Assembly (NCBI GenBank): GCA_950295325.1
Contig: OX485805.1
Span: 22,865,501 to 22,929,500, forward strand
Origin: Polytrichum commune
Lineage: Eukaryota; Streptophyta; Polytrichopsida; Polytrichales; Polytrichaceae
Direction of reading: 5' to 3'
DNA: 64,000 bases
A model generated the notes under the pieces. It ran no database searches. It was not told the origin of the DNA and saw only the letters and a program-made list of their open reading frames with translations. Numbering within the stretch: the first letter of the stretch is position 1; each line of letters begins with the position of its first letter. Below, in pieces: positions 46,911 through 58,755 of the stretch. The translations under genes were made by a program, and so were the position numbers.

Positions 46911-47123
46911 GGGGAGAACCGGCAGTTAGTTAAAGATGAACCGGTTGAGTTTGAGAAATAACCGGTTGAAGTTCGAGGCTTCAGGAAAATTACCAATCAC
47001 TTTAGAGGAATTTGTGGAATATACCTCAAATTAATATATAAAAACTAAAGGATGTCAGCATGTAACCGGTTAGACTTGCAAACACTAGGATCTCAACCAA
47101 TTAGTATGCCCAAAAATCTCCCT
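46911..47123 (+). mobile_element. Small dispersed element with ACCGGTTGA words (copy 1)
   Basis: Runs from GGGGAGAACCGGCAG to AAAAATCTCCC. Order of words: ATGAACCGGTTGAGTTTGAG, AAATAACCGGTTGAAGTTCG, AGGAATTTGTGGAATATACC, ATGTAACCGGTTAGACTTG, TATGCCCAAAAATC. The ends are a weak inverted pair (GGGGAG…CTCCC). The same sequence makes up the core of the composite elements at 21141 and 32330, where its first third is tandemly amplified. Class unknown. Confidence 0.75.
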
Positions 47124-47846
47124 GTCACTGTTTCCACCAACTCATAATTAAGCAAATGCTCTTTGCAAATGCTCTTCTTGCTCACCCGATCATGAGACAT
47201 TTCACACTTGTACATTCAAGCATGCATGGTAACCAATCTCCAAAAAAACACCCACATTATGGCCCCTTCAATGCTCATGTTGCCTCCACATATGTCAATG
47301 TCTTGCTTGCCTTCGGCCTGTCATCTTATGCATTAAAGGAAAACTACCCTTGGAGACATCCCCTTTTGCCCCCTATCCACAATGCACCGACCGGTCCACG
47401 ACATTGGAACAATATGTAAATGAATTGATTTAGACATTCCCCCATCCAAAATCAAATCCCTTTTGGAAACAATCTTCATTAACGCCATTAAATTAACTCA
47501 CATATATTGTACTAAACAAAAGAAAGCTTGACAAACACCAAGCTCCAATTCCTTTAGATTAGCTCCTTCACAATACATTCATTGTAGGGCCCACCTTTTG
47601 GTAGATATGCATTACACCACTCCCGTCTTCCATTGCCTTGTGATAGTGAAACGACAATGACTAACGGATCTTCTTTGCGTCATTGACAATCATGATGTTC
47701 TTTTTCTTCTTCATTTTTTGTGGAACAATCAATAGTATTTATAAACATAATCCAATCTCTTCTAAGCAGTGTGTTTATAACACATATTCTTCTTTTGATC
47801 CTTACCCAACCATACACCAATCAAATATAGGCGTGCAACATTGAAC
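47124..47846. other. Intergenic DNA
   Basis: A decayed member of the 13430-13760 repeat family lies near 47690-47840. The 87-codon frame at 47156-47419 is unrecognised. Confidence 0.45.
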
Positions 47847-48063
47847 GGGGCGAATTGGCGATTAGTTACAGATGAACCGGTTGAGCTTGAGAAATAACCA
47901 GTTGAAGTTGGAGACTTCAGGAGAATTACCGATCATTTTAGAGGAATCTATAGAAGAATATACCTCAAACGAATAAAAACAAAACCGGAAGATGTCAACA
48001 TGTAACCGGTTGGATTTAGAATCACTCAGATCTTGATTGACTAACTATGCCCAAAAACTTCCC
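47847..48063 (+). mobile_element. Small dispersed element with ACCGGTTGA words (copy 2)
   Basis: Same order of words as 46911-47123, with GGGGCGAATTGGCG at the left and AAAAACTTCCC at the right. Length 217 bp. Confidence 0.75.
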
Positions 48064-49243
48064 GGGCACTAGTGTGCAATCAAGATATGTAGCCGAATAT
48101 GACACCCACAAACCCTTAGCCTAGCTAGTACCACATCTCACCAATTATACCAAGACATAAATGTGCACATACGAATCGCGCATTTTGTGTAGTTACGTAC
48201 CTTAAAGATTGGGGTTCACGTGGGGCTTTCCCACACTTTGCCCCGAGGGTACAGCCAAGATAAAAGCAGCGAGTCAATGTTGTTACTAGCTAGCACCGTG
48301 CCTGCTTCTTTAGATTCCCTACAAGCTTAACTTCTTGTGGAAATGAGAAAAGTGGCCACCCCGATCCAAAGGACCGTTGGCGTAGCTAAGCGGGGTCAAA
48401 ATTGGAGCACAACAACAAACAAACAATCCCCCCTCCCCCACCCACAAACCAAAGAAAGGGGGAACAAAAAAAAGGAGGGAAAAAAAGAGAGGAAAAGAGA
48501 GAGAGAAAAGGCCACGGTTTTCCTCTCTCACAAAGGCATTTTCTAGTTACAACATGATCCTAAACCAATAAAGCTTGATCCCCCCCTCCCTCTCTCCCTC
48601 GTCCGCAACTCTTCACTCCCCTCAATCCATCACCATCTCCACAAGTTGGCCCTACCAAGGTTGTTCGGACATCAAATTGCTTGAAGTTTGTGAACGGCCT
48701 TTCGTGGTGTAACGAACACCGTGGGGCTCGTACTTTTATCATATGTTGTCCTCCGGACGTGAAACGCACCCTTCACCCCAACCGGTGCACAATCGTACCC
48801 ACTTTTCCATGCGGCCCTAATAAGGGCGATACGGCATGGTGAGCTAGGGGAAAAAACACCTAAGGGAATCTAGTGTTGTCAAGCCCCCACACGGCTCGCA
48901 TAATAGACAAAGGAAAGAGTGGGAAGCCGGGCGGGGGGGTTTGTTGAATATTGTTTTGCATGGCATGAAGGAAATCATCCCGTACGTGCTCCCGACATCT
49001 TCATCCGTTTCTAGCTCTAGCATGGCTAGCTACAAAGGTTTTTGGTTGTTGAAGGTGTCACACGGTTTTCGATGTGGTTTTGGTAAGCCGCTTTGCCAAC
49101 GACCTACAACAAGACATATTTAAGTAATTTGGAACCAAACCCTATTCATGGAGGGTATGAATTACAATATGCGGGATAATATGGCACCATGGGGAGAAAG
49201 TTGTTCATAAATACTACAGGGTTTCATGAAAGATAGCTCAATA
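48064..49243. other. GC-richer intergenic DNA, no gene called
   Basis: CpG is partly retained from about 48240 to 49110. Low-complexity purine (48455-48515) and pyrimidine (48580-48600) tracts occur. Frames at 48319-48531, 48337-48546 and 48560-48769 are low-complexity products. A genic flank is possible but no exon is supported. Confidence 0.4.
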
Positions 49244-50230
49244 CATTCAAGACTCTATAAGTGTTACCCCTATAAGCGTTACCCCTATAAGCGTTATAAT
49301 TTCATATATGTTAAGAAATTTTACTCCCCTACAAAAACACGATTGGTAAGACTAGTGAGTGTTATGTGTTAAGTGTTATAACATGCTCTACTCCTTTCTT
49401 TGTTAATTGCACCTCTATAAGTGTTAATTTTGAGAAAATCAAGGTAATAATATATGAGAGCATACATTTTAAACATGCAATCACATTTAACCCGTATTCT
49501 TTGCAAACAATTCAAAATTGTTGGAGGCACACGGGTGTTCTTTCGATCTCTATTGAGAGGGAGATAGAGGAAGCTAGGCGCTTGGTAGAGGTTGATGAAG
49601 TTGCTACTCTACTTCATCAAATGACATTGTTGTCATCTGATGTGGGTGACGTGATGAATGCTCATGAATACCTCAAATATGAGATGAAGTTTGATCTAAA
49701 CAACCCCTATGAACCTACCGATGAGGAGTTTTTGGATATGTATTCCTCATAACATCAAGATATTGATGTTGATGAGGTTATGGTTTATGTGGTAGACGAA
49801 GTTGTAGTATTGAGTGTTGTTGAGCGTTCTCTAAAGACTTTGAAGAAATACTTTGAACAAAGACCAAATGATGCCCTATCACACATCAACATCATTCAAG
49901 GTCTCTAGAAGGAAATTTCATCTCATCTTTTGGAAGCTTCTCGTCATACTACTATAGACTCTTTCTTGCGGTTAGTTTAGTTGGAAGAATCTTGTCAAGT
50001 TATTATTATATAAATGATTTCTTTCAATTATTTTAGTTGAATTATGTATTATCATTTGTACTTTCATTTTTAATATAAAAATGTGTTCTTCATTTTCTGA
50101 TTTTTTTAAGTGTTATTTCTATAAATGTTATTAATCATCGGTATAAATTCTATAAGTGTTACTTGTTATAATTCTATATATGTTATTTTTTTGCTACTCC
50201 CGACCTGAAACATTTATAGAGTTTTGAGTG
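49244..50230 (+). mobile_element. pogo/Tigger-like (Lemi1/Emigrant-type) transposon, deleted copy
   Basis: Left end CATTCAAGACTCTATAAGTG; right end in reverse complement CACTCAAAACTCTATAAATG. TA duplications at 49242-49243 and 50231-50232. The ends resemble plant pogo-like Lemi1/Emigrant ends (CAGTAAAACCTCTATAAA, from memory). Subterminal CTATAAGYGTTACCC units (three at 49255-49297, weaker ones near 50110-50190) look like transposase-binding repeats. Inside is the C-terminal part of a transposase (49477-49980). At 987 bp it is a deletion derivative of a ~2-kb element. Confidence 0.88.
49477..49980 (+). pseudogene. C-terminal part of a pogo/Tigger-type transposase
   Basis: The frame reads AITFNPYSLQTIQNCWRHTG, which matches the TIxNCWRHTG/A block at the end of the DDE domain of pogo/Tigger (CENP-B-like) transposases. 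An acidic tail follows: EEARRLVEVDEVATLL, then NPYEPTDEEFLDMYSS, a stop at 49750, DIDVDEVMVYVVDEVVVLSVVERSLKTLKKYFEQ, a second stop near 49907, and finally RHTTIDSFL. The last piece resembles the PCNA-binding (PIP-like) tail QTTLDSFF found in this family. The catalytic Asp residues and the N-terminal DNA-binding domain are absent. Two stops make it a pseudogene; its parent would have cut and pasted at TA. Confidence 0.8.
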
Positions 50231-50232
50231 TA

Positions 50233-53200
50233 TGTAAAATTATGTAATGTGTAAGCAAAATATTATTTTATGGAGGGAAATGCATTATAGACTACAATCC
50301 AATGTGGTGATGGCAAGTGGCCATTGTCCTCCTTTTTTGGGAGTTCATATGAAAATCATTTCCATTGCCAATGGAGGAGGTCTTCATAAGACTGGGGCTC
50401 AACCCCCCACCCCAATCCCCCCCCCCCCAACACACACACAATAAGTGCTTAGTGAATGATTAGACAACATGGACGATCAAATTAATTGATATACAAAACT
50501 ATAGGTATATTTTGATGCTCTATAAATGCATATACTTGCCACTTCCACCCCCCCCCCCTTGAAAAGTTTTAGAGGTACATTAAAAAAATCTACTTATAGG
50601 GAGATTATAGGTGATTCCCCCCCAATTTAATACCCTTTGGTCATATGTGTATCCCAATTTCAAAACTAGGTGACCCACCCGAGTTGTTCATATACACTTG
50701 TGATTTAGTATAGGTGACTATGAAAGTAGGCTTGCAATCAACATCCAACGAAGGTAATGAACATGGGGCAATATACAACAAATATATTCCAAAAATCAAA
50801 CCACAATTTATATAGACATGCATCCAAACCATTGCAATTTCTTCTCTACATTTGAAGCCACAAAGTCTTAACCTTTCCTTTTTGGGACCCATTTCCCTTC
50901 TCTTTTCAAGTGATTGTTTGATATCACCAACGTTAGTGTCCTCGGAGTAGATGCCTTTGGAGTTTCTCTAGTCATTTTGCACATGCAAACAAAGCAACAA
51001 TCCTAAAAACATCCAAAAGGCCTAGTCTAGGCCTCCTCATGCATAAAAACATGCATTTGAGCTAGAAAATTCCATTCTTAGAAAATTATGTCAAAAATGA
51101 TCCTATTAATATACATGTATTTTTCAAATGCACTTTTTGAAACAATGGAATGCCTTATTCTTAATGTAGATTGTGGTTTAAATACTCAATTTGAGTGCTC
51201 TTGGATGCAAATACACAGTTTGTAACTAGATCATCAATGTCACATGAGTACAGTTTTATTTGATCCTTGACTTGAGATAATGTACAAAGTAATAATTCAA
51301 ACCCCCAGTCTTTTTAAATGTTGATTTTAAAACAATGTGAGGCTTGTAAAATATATATATATATATATATATATATTCAGAGGTGGATTCCTTAACAAGG
51401 TAGGAGTATCATTATAACTTTATTCTATTGAATGAACATCATCTTATGCCTATGTATGCCAACCATAGTGTGATTTGGAAGGGTTTTTCACTCATCCACA
51501 ATTTGCATTGAATTTGTAGTTGACATATTCTCATGGTTGCACTATAGTCATTATGTTATCTATTGTTTCATGTGACAATAGGCTCGTCAAACTTCTCATT
51601 ATAGTTGGGGGACCCTTAGCAAACAACAACTTTCATGGTTCCAATGAAAAATAGAGCATGCACCATGTGCAATGTGGACAAAGCATTGGCTTAATGATTG
51701 TTGTGTTAAATGTTTTACAAATTGCAATGCATGGCGTCATATGATGATTTTTCTACTAGTACAATTAATAGCCATTGGATGATACTTAGTGTACATGTAA
51801 AGGTCATGTTTTCACAATTATCAACGTATCCAACTAAGTTAGAGGCAAATTTGTTATTGATCAATATCTAGAACTTGTTACACACAATATTGAAATACAA
51901 CATATTTTGAGGGTCTTGATAACATGCCCCTTAAAAGTTGTTCTCAACTAAAATTTCCAAATAGTTATTTCTTGTAGAGTAGTACTACAACATGCGTTTC
52001 TTACTTACGTTTTGAGTTTGGATTTTGTTCCTCTCAAGGGTTGTTTACAATAGGGGTGATCATGGTCATTGTCATGGTTGAGGTGTATTATCTTTGGTTT
52101 TGCTTTTTTCTTGAAAATGCATGTTAAGGTTGGTCACAACTACGATATCATGCATACAATGTACCTTGCTACTTTGTGTGGTTGACCACTAAGAGTGTGC
52201 TTGTCCATGCTAATATGGCATCATTAGGAGGCAACCACTTAACACAATGTTCACACCACAATCCAACACCAAGAAGGAGAATAATCACTTTAATTTCCAC
52301 CAAGTCCAAGACTTAAGAGCCAATATTACCTTGATTATGATATGAAGACTGATCCCACTATCAAACACAACCACAACGATTTACAAACATGAGTGAATAT
52401 GCATTAAATTAGTTGATAATGATGGTTGATCATAATCACAACCAAAAATTATTTCAAAATAGGAAAACGCCCACCTTGTTCACATAGTCCGTATGACAAT
52501 GCCATTAAGCATGTGACAAATAAATCACATCTCATTTCAAAATGTTTGATTTGAAGACCCAGTTGACAAATTATATGATATTTATGATGCATCCCAAGTG
52601 ACACATGCTGAATGGGCCATGTTGGAAATCCAATTGTTTATTTATTTATTACTAATGTATAAAGTGTAAACAACCCTTGAAAGGACATGGCAATGGATTC
52701 CATAGCTCAAATCCATATTGCTACGACAATCATTACCAATGTTAAAGCTTTTGATCTAAGATGGGATGTGTTGAGGATGTCCTAGACTCAACAACCCACT
52801 CTGAACAAACTCCTAAAATTTTGCACAATAATTACATATTAATTAGAGGATGTCGATACCCTTGCAACATCAACCTCATGCGTTGCATTTGGGTCATTTA
52901 ACAATGAAGATGTGAACTTCAAACTTTTGCATACCTAATTCAAATAAGGCATACATTGGTGCATTAGAATCCCACTTTCAATTGCTAACAAGAAACATCC
53001 ACAATTTTAAACAATGATAGTAGATGCACTCAACGTTGACTACATGGACAGTTTGAACACCATCTACCTTGTGTGCATTTCAATAAAATAAAAGCACCCG
53101 ATTCCATTGACGACCCTAATTTTGAGACCTAGTTTTCTCCTAAAATGGACTGACTACATGCTCCATCATGAACACTAATTGTACTATTCTAAGGACTAAA

Positions 53201-53877
53201 ATCCCAACACACTAATTGTAGTTGAAGGAGACATAATGTCAACAATCAACACTATCCACTTTGGGGATGAGGGGAAGCTATGTGGCTAGGAAGGGTCAAA
53301 CGAGATTTGTGACTTTGAACATTTCTACATAAATATAATATGCTTTTATTCACGTGAACTCAATGTCATTGTTCTCAAAGTGTATTGGCGAATCCAAATA
53401 AAATGAATTGAGTGATTTGTTTTGGTTAAGGGACTGTTGTGTTCAAAATGTCCGCGATAGGGCTTTCTACTACCTCAACCCCTAAAGGCCTAGATGGACA
53501 TTTTGTTCAAGCAATCATCTTTCCCATGCAATACAAGTGTACATGCTCAAGTTATAATGCTACGATTTCAAAAATGTGGGCAACTAAACATTTTTGTGGA
53601 CAATCCTAACTTTAGAAAGCTTCCATCCGTACGATCGCATTTATCATAAGAGATGTCAGTTCACTGTAACAAGCTTATGAATTGGAATGAAGATTTTTCT
53701 TCCATTTTTAAGGGTTAAACCCATAGAGGTCAAACCAAAATTACTCCAAATTATCTGAAACAATTCAAACCAATTCAAAAGCGCATGTAAGAAAATCGAC
53801 ATCTCTCATGATATGTCTTATTACAAAGATCGAAACTGTACATATTCAGCCGACCACTTATTTAAAATTCTAGAAAA
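50233..53877. other. Long intergenic stretch with C tracts and a TA microsatellite
   Basis: C tracts of 12 (50417-50428) and 11 (50548-50558) bases and a (TA)n run at 51350-51376. No gene or element end recognised. The frame 50641-50892 (minus) is anonymous. Confidence 0.5.
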
Positions 53878-54349
53878 TTGCAACATAAATGTGTATGCTT
53901 ATATTGTCGGACATCAATGAATGGTCGGACCCAAAATCCACCTTGGCCTTTAGAGGCCATGCCTCTTGCTAATGTGAGGGCGGCTATGAGGGCATGCAAG
54001 AAAAGCTTGGGATGGGTGAAGGGTAACTTGTGTACTATGGTAGGTTATGACAAAAGATCTTGAAGGGGGCGCCACCAAGTCCGAAGCGGGGCAATGATTA
54101 ATAAGTGGCGCAAAAAGGGAAAGCGGGCGTGGCTTATAATTCCAATATGATTCATGGAGGCGGGGGGCGCGAGGCATAAGGCAATGGGCGTGCGGCCATG
54201 ATGGGTGGCGCGCATGGGCATGATGATTAGGTTGAAAGAAGGAAGGCAAGGCAAGGCTAGGCTTGGAACCGTCAGCCACGAAACCGGCCTCTCGTTGTCC
54301 TAACTTATATAAATTCTTCGAAACACCGGCCCCACTAGGCTAGCTTGCT
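53878..54349. promoter_or_regulatory. CpG/GC-rich patch ending in a TATA box (54306-54314)
   Basis: GC-rich sequence with many CpG (GGGGGCGCCACC, GGCGGGGGGCGCGAGG) leads to CTTATATAAATTCTTCG and then ACACCGGCCCCACTAGG, a spacing like TATA box to start site. Downstream is the CT-rich tandem array 54350-55310, which would form the leader. No coding region follows, so this may be a decayed gene or retroelement promoter. Confidence 0.35.
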
Positions 54350-55310
54350 AGCTCGCTACCCACCCGCACTAGTCTCTCTCTCTCTCTCTCTTTTCGTGCC
54401 CGGCGTCAACTAGACAATGAGTAGACAACAAGAAGTGAAGACTTACTAAGCCCCTAAGCCCCCTTTACACCTCGGTTAGGGAGCGCGCGGGCCTATAATG
54501 GACATTTCCAACTCCACATCCAACTTTGACCGTTGGATGGGATCACGAGTTGTCTCGTCCGGTTAGTAATTGTGAATCATGAACATTGTCGCTTCAAGTG
54601 TCAAAATTGAAGTTGAGATGAGAAAGGTAGAGGAGGTCAAAGTGAAGGTTCTTCTTTCTCTTAAACAAACTCTTACACAGACCCACTAGACTAGCTAGCT
54701 ACACTAGTCCGCCTCTCTTTCTCTCTCGCGTGAGCTCGCGTCCAACGCCAACTAGAGAATGAATCGACAACAAGAAGTGAAAAATTACTAGCACTCTTTA
54801 CACCTCAGTGAGGGTATGCGTGGGCCTATAATGGACACTTCCAACTCCACATCCAACTTTGACCGTTGGATGGGATCGCGAGTTGTCTGGTCTGGTTAGT
54901 AATTGTGAATCATGAACATTGTCGCTTCAAGTGTCAAAATTGAAGTTGAGATGAGAAAGGTAGAGGAGGTCAAAGTGAAGGTTTTTCTTTCTCTTAAACA
55001 AATTCTTACATGGACCCACTAGACTACCTAGCTACACTAACTTCTCTCTCTCTCTCGGCCGGCGCCAACTAGAGTATGAGTCGACAACAAGAAGTGAAAA
55101 TTTACTAGCACCCTTTACACCTTGGTTAGGGTATGCGCGGGCCTATAATGGACACTTCCAACTCCACATCCAACTTTGACCATTGGATGGGATCATGAGT
55201 TGTCTCGTCTGGTTAGTAATTGTGAATCATGAACATTGTTGTTTCAAGTGCCAAAATCGAAGTTGAAATGAGAAAGATAGAGGAGGTCAAAGTGGGGGTT
55301 CTTCTTTCTC
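54350..55310 (+). repeat. Tandem triplication, ~325-bp unit
   Basis: GCCTATAATGGACAYTTCCAA starts at 54491, 54824 and 55141 (spacing 333 and 317). Each unit has a CT microsatellite, GCCAACTAGAGAATGAGT-like sequence, CAACAAGAAGTGAAA, the 100% shared block TCCACATCCAACTTTGACC, then GTTGGATGGGATC, CATGAACATTGT and GTAGAGGAGGTCAAAGTG. Units differ at only a few percent of sites over the core. Older relatives lie near 2750-2900 and 9165-9300. Confidence 0.93.
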
Positions 55311-55647
55311 TTCAAAATAGTGACATAACATTAGCAAACATGAAATTTTAAACTAACCAAGTGATTGGTTGAGGCATTTTAAATTATCTTAAAGTGTTAG
55401 ATCACCTATGAAGGAAAGTTTTTAATGAAATGTGGAGATCGGGGACAAAGATCCTTAATCCAACTATGTGGATGTAGTGTAGCATTCAACATTATAATTT
55501 ATTTGCCAAGTCAAGTTCAAAAATGGTTTCAACTCATATATTTTGATACATTTCTTTCTATAAGGAAAAAGAATGCCTCCTCCTCCCAAGGAATGAGGGA
55601 TTAGTAGTTCCGTTTGCAAAGATAGGAGGTCCCAAAATCAAAACTAA
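55311..55647. other. Intergenic DNA, nothing recognised
   Basis: AT-rich spacer between the tandem triplication and the MITE. Confidence 0.5.
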
Positions 55648-55805
55648 TAGCCCACCCATAGTAATTGGTGCGGACTACTAGTGAATGGTGAGTACCAACA
55701 GTGGTTACATCTAGTGGCTCTCATTGGCTAAGCCAACTCTAAAAGTGGCCCTTATTGGTAGGAACTGTTCACTGGTGGCCCACACCAGTAAGTGCGCGTG
55801 TGCTA
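55648..55805. mobile_element. TAGCCCACCC MITE, complete 158-bp copy
   Basis: Left end TAGCCCACCCATAGTAATTG; right end in reverse complement TAGCACACGCGCACTTACTG. TAA duplications at 55645-55647 and 55806-55808. The inside is self-complementary (AATGGTGAGTACCAACA against TATTGGTAGGAACTGTT). Same family as 28193-29296. Confidence 0.9.
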
Positions 55806-55808
55806 TAA

Positions 55809-58537
55809 GTAGAAACAAATTTGGACAATTCTTGATGTCCACGTTTTGCAAGTATGTTGTATTTTTCTTATAGATTTACATATGATGATGCAATAATGGA
55901 TTTTTTTTGAAAAAAAATTGGTTGATGAAAATTCTTGGGGAATGATACATTTGACATCCTACAATGAGGAGTTCATGAGGAATAGAGAATATTGGGATGC
56001 AATTTAAAACCATGATGATGGGAAATCACAAAGGAAGATAGTTTTAAGACGCAATGTGAAGATGTAAAGCATATTTTCATCCAATATTGGCAGTTCATCC
56101 ATTTTGTAGGATTTGCAGGGATTGTTTTTGATAAAAATTTCTATGGAAAAATCGCATTTTTTTTAAAGAAATGCAAATTAGTGATAGATCACCGTATTAA
56201 ATATCACTCAGTAGGAGTGCCATAACTTGCTTTCAAGTGGATCAAGCTACGTTTGGTTCATTACACTAGTTTAATGTTTGCAGAGAGTGTGTAATTATAT
56301 ATGTTTCCAATGGTGGAAAGTAATGCATGCAAATTTGATGTGTATTAGTGATGGGATTGGGATATGAAATGTGAAAAGAGAGATGATGCTTGTTGTGCAC
56401 CAACATGTAGACAAGACACTTTCATCCTCAAATTTGGTGAATAGAAAACGGATATGGCTAAGCTACTAAGGGGTGTTGCCCCCCATGTCAACCCTTTATT
56501 GCCACAAGGAGAATTCCAATGCACTTTGAACTAATATACCACCATGTATGTTGACTCTTGAGGGTACGTGATTCAACCCATTATCACCAACATCATTTTA
56601 TAGTTGGCTGGTTGTATGTGAAGACCGCCTCCATCATGAAGACCATGTAGTAATTTTGTTCTTTCCAAATTGAATAGATCCGATGGTCGCAAAGGTGAGA
56701 ATCCCGAGTTGGGGTGGTTAGCGATTTTATTTTATTTTATTATTTTATTTTATTTTTAAAACATTTGCCTAGAATTGGATGAGATGTCAGATGGAGAAGG
56801 CCAATCAAAAGTAGAAAATTTGACAAATAGGTAGGTATTACATAGAAAACATATGTGAGATTTCAAATGTTCAAATTTGGAGGTCATATGCCTATTGTAG
56901 AGGTGGTCAAAGTTCAATACTGCATGATGAGTGTCTCTTGTGAGTTTGAATGCCAGTTTTGAAAGTTTTAGTGATCTCCTCCAAGCTTAATTTAAAAAAA
57001 ATCTAGGGCATCATTCTTGGTTGAATTAAAACAACATCAAACAAGACTTGCACCCATCTATTCTTGAAATATATTAAAGGACTTCCAACCCAAATGGGGG
57101 TTTTGAATAAAGATATGACTTGGCTCCTCAATGACTCTCCCATTTTGAAAGAGAGTACGTGGGGCTACTAGTGGTAATAAAGGGTTAAATTGAATTCTTA
57201 AAATCAAGATGCTCAATGCTTTTGTACGATGACAATGAGAATCACAAAATGGAGGGTGCAATGTGCTTGATGTTGTCCTTTTGAGTTCATTACAAACTTT
57301 CAAGTGTGAGAATATAATATTATATTTGTCTCAAAACTACACATGGTGATGTATAATGAAATTATGTAATAATACAACAATCATCATCACAAAATATTTG
57401 AGAACTAGTTGTATAATGTGACACATGATATTAAAAAATAGGTTGCTACTTTGAAGTTTGAATAATAAATTTTTGAAGACAAAATTACCATGTTGAAAGA
57501 ACATCATTTCCGATCAAAATATTATAACATAATAACAATGCCTCCAAATTTTTTGTAGCGGATTAACATTAACATACTAGTCTTTAGAAGGATATCAAGA
57601 GTGGTTGGGTTATTTTTAATTGCCTATTGTATCCACAAAATACGTGTGCATCTGAACATTAAATCAAAAAAATGTGGAATCATGTATCAAGAGATGAGCT
57701 AGATATGAAGTCACAAAGTACTTGATGCTTGATGTAGGGAAGCATGAGTGCAACATGTAGATGAACAAATAATTACATGTTGTTGCATATATGAACCTAT
57801 GTTGCATTTTTGTTGTTATACATGATCCAAGGTCCAAGAGACGAATTGAGTGCACCACAATGATAAGTATAAACCATACAATGAAGCAAAAGTTGCCTTG
57901 TGAAACCATCAAGAATAGCAACTCAAAAAGTTGTGGAAACCGAATGATTTGTTCACCTTGAGTCTCATTAGTGTTGAAGATTCACACTCCCACTCCATTG
58001 GTATTGTGCTCGCAACAAGCAAAGCTATATAAGATATTGCCATCTCAATTAAAACCTCTACATAAATTATGCCTTAAAAAAATGGAAACTCAAGTCTCCA
58101 TGTGACACACAAGTGCCACTTTCTTGCAAAGTGAATATTTTTTGTTAATTGCAAATCACTTACAAAAATTTGCCATCCCCACAAACAATCAATTGATTCA
58201 TATATACACACCGTTGACGATGGTCAATGTTTAGTCAACAAGTAGGCACGCTAGGGACACTTGCAATGATGCAAAGAGAATGGGAGACTAGGAATCTCAT
58301 TATTATAGGCAGGTGGGCAACCATGCCATGATTACCTTAAAATAATAATAAGGCAATATCAAGAAACTCCTCGCCATGCAACTTCAATGCATAACATGCA
58401 TCATCATAACCTAGTTCGGGTCGGGACCTATGAGTATGTACACACATGCTTTGAAGCTTCTTCAAGTCTCAATTTCACGGCGGAATACCTAAAAACTAGG
58501 CTTCGGCTTAATTATGGCTTCGTGAATTGCAGTGATT
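55809..58537. other. Long intergenic stretch
   Basis: A (TTTTA)n microsatellite lies at 56724-56757. No gene or element end seen; minus frames at 57058-57303 and 57664-57921 are anonymous. Confidence 0.5.
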
Positions 58538-58755
58538 GGGGAGGTTTTTGGGCATAATCGGTTGAGATCCTAGTGTTTCCAAGTCCAACCGGTTACATGT
58601 TGACATCCTTCGGTTTTTCGGTTTTCCTTTATTAAATTGGGGTATATTTAAGAAATTCCTCTAAAATGATCGGTAATTTCCTTTCGGTCTTGAACTTCAA
58701 TCGGTTATTTTCCAAACTCAACCGGTTCATATGTAGCTAACTGGTGGTTCTCCCC
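58538..58755 (-). mobile_element. Small dispersed element with ACCGGTTGA words (copy 3)
   Basis: Minus-strand copy of the 46911-47123 family, 218 bp, with the clearest ends: GATCGGGGAG on one side and, in reverse complement, GATTGGGGAG on the other. The inverted ends suggest a small DNA element. Target duplication cannot be told from the ends. Confidence 0.78.

Noticed and set aside
46911-47123. SINE interpretation, because GTTCGAGACTTC resembles a pol III B box
   Set aside because: No A box at proper spacing, no A/T tail, and weak inverted ends suggest a DNA element.
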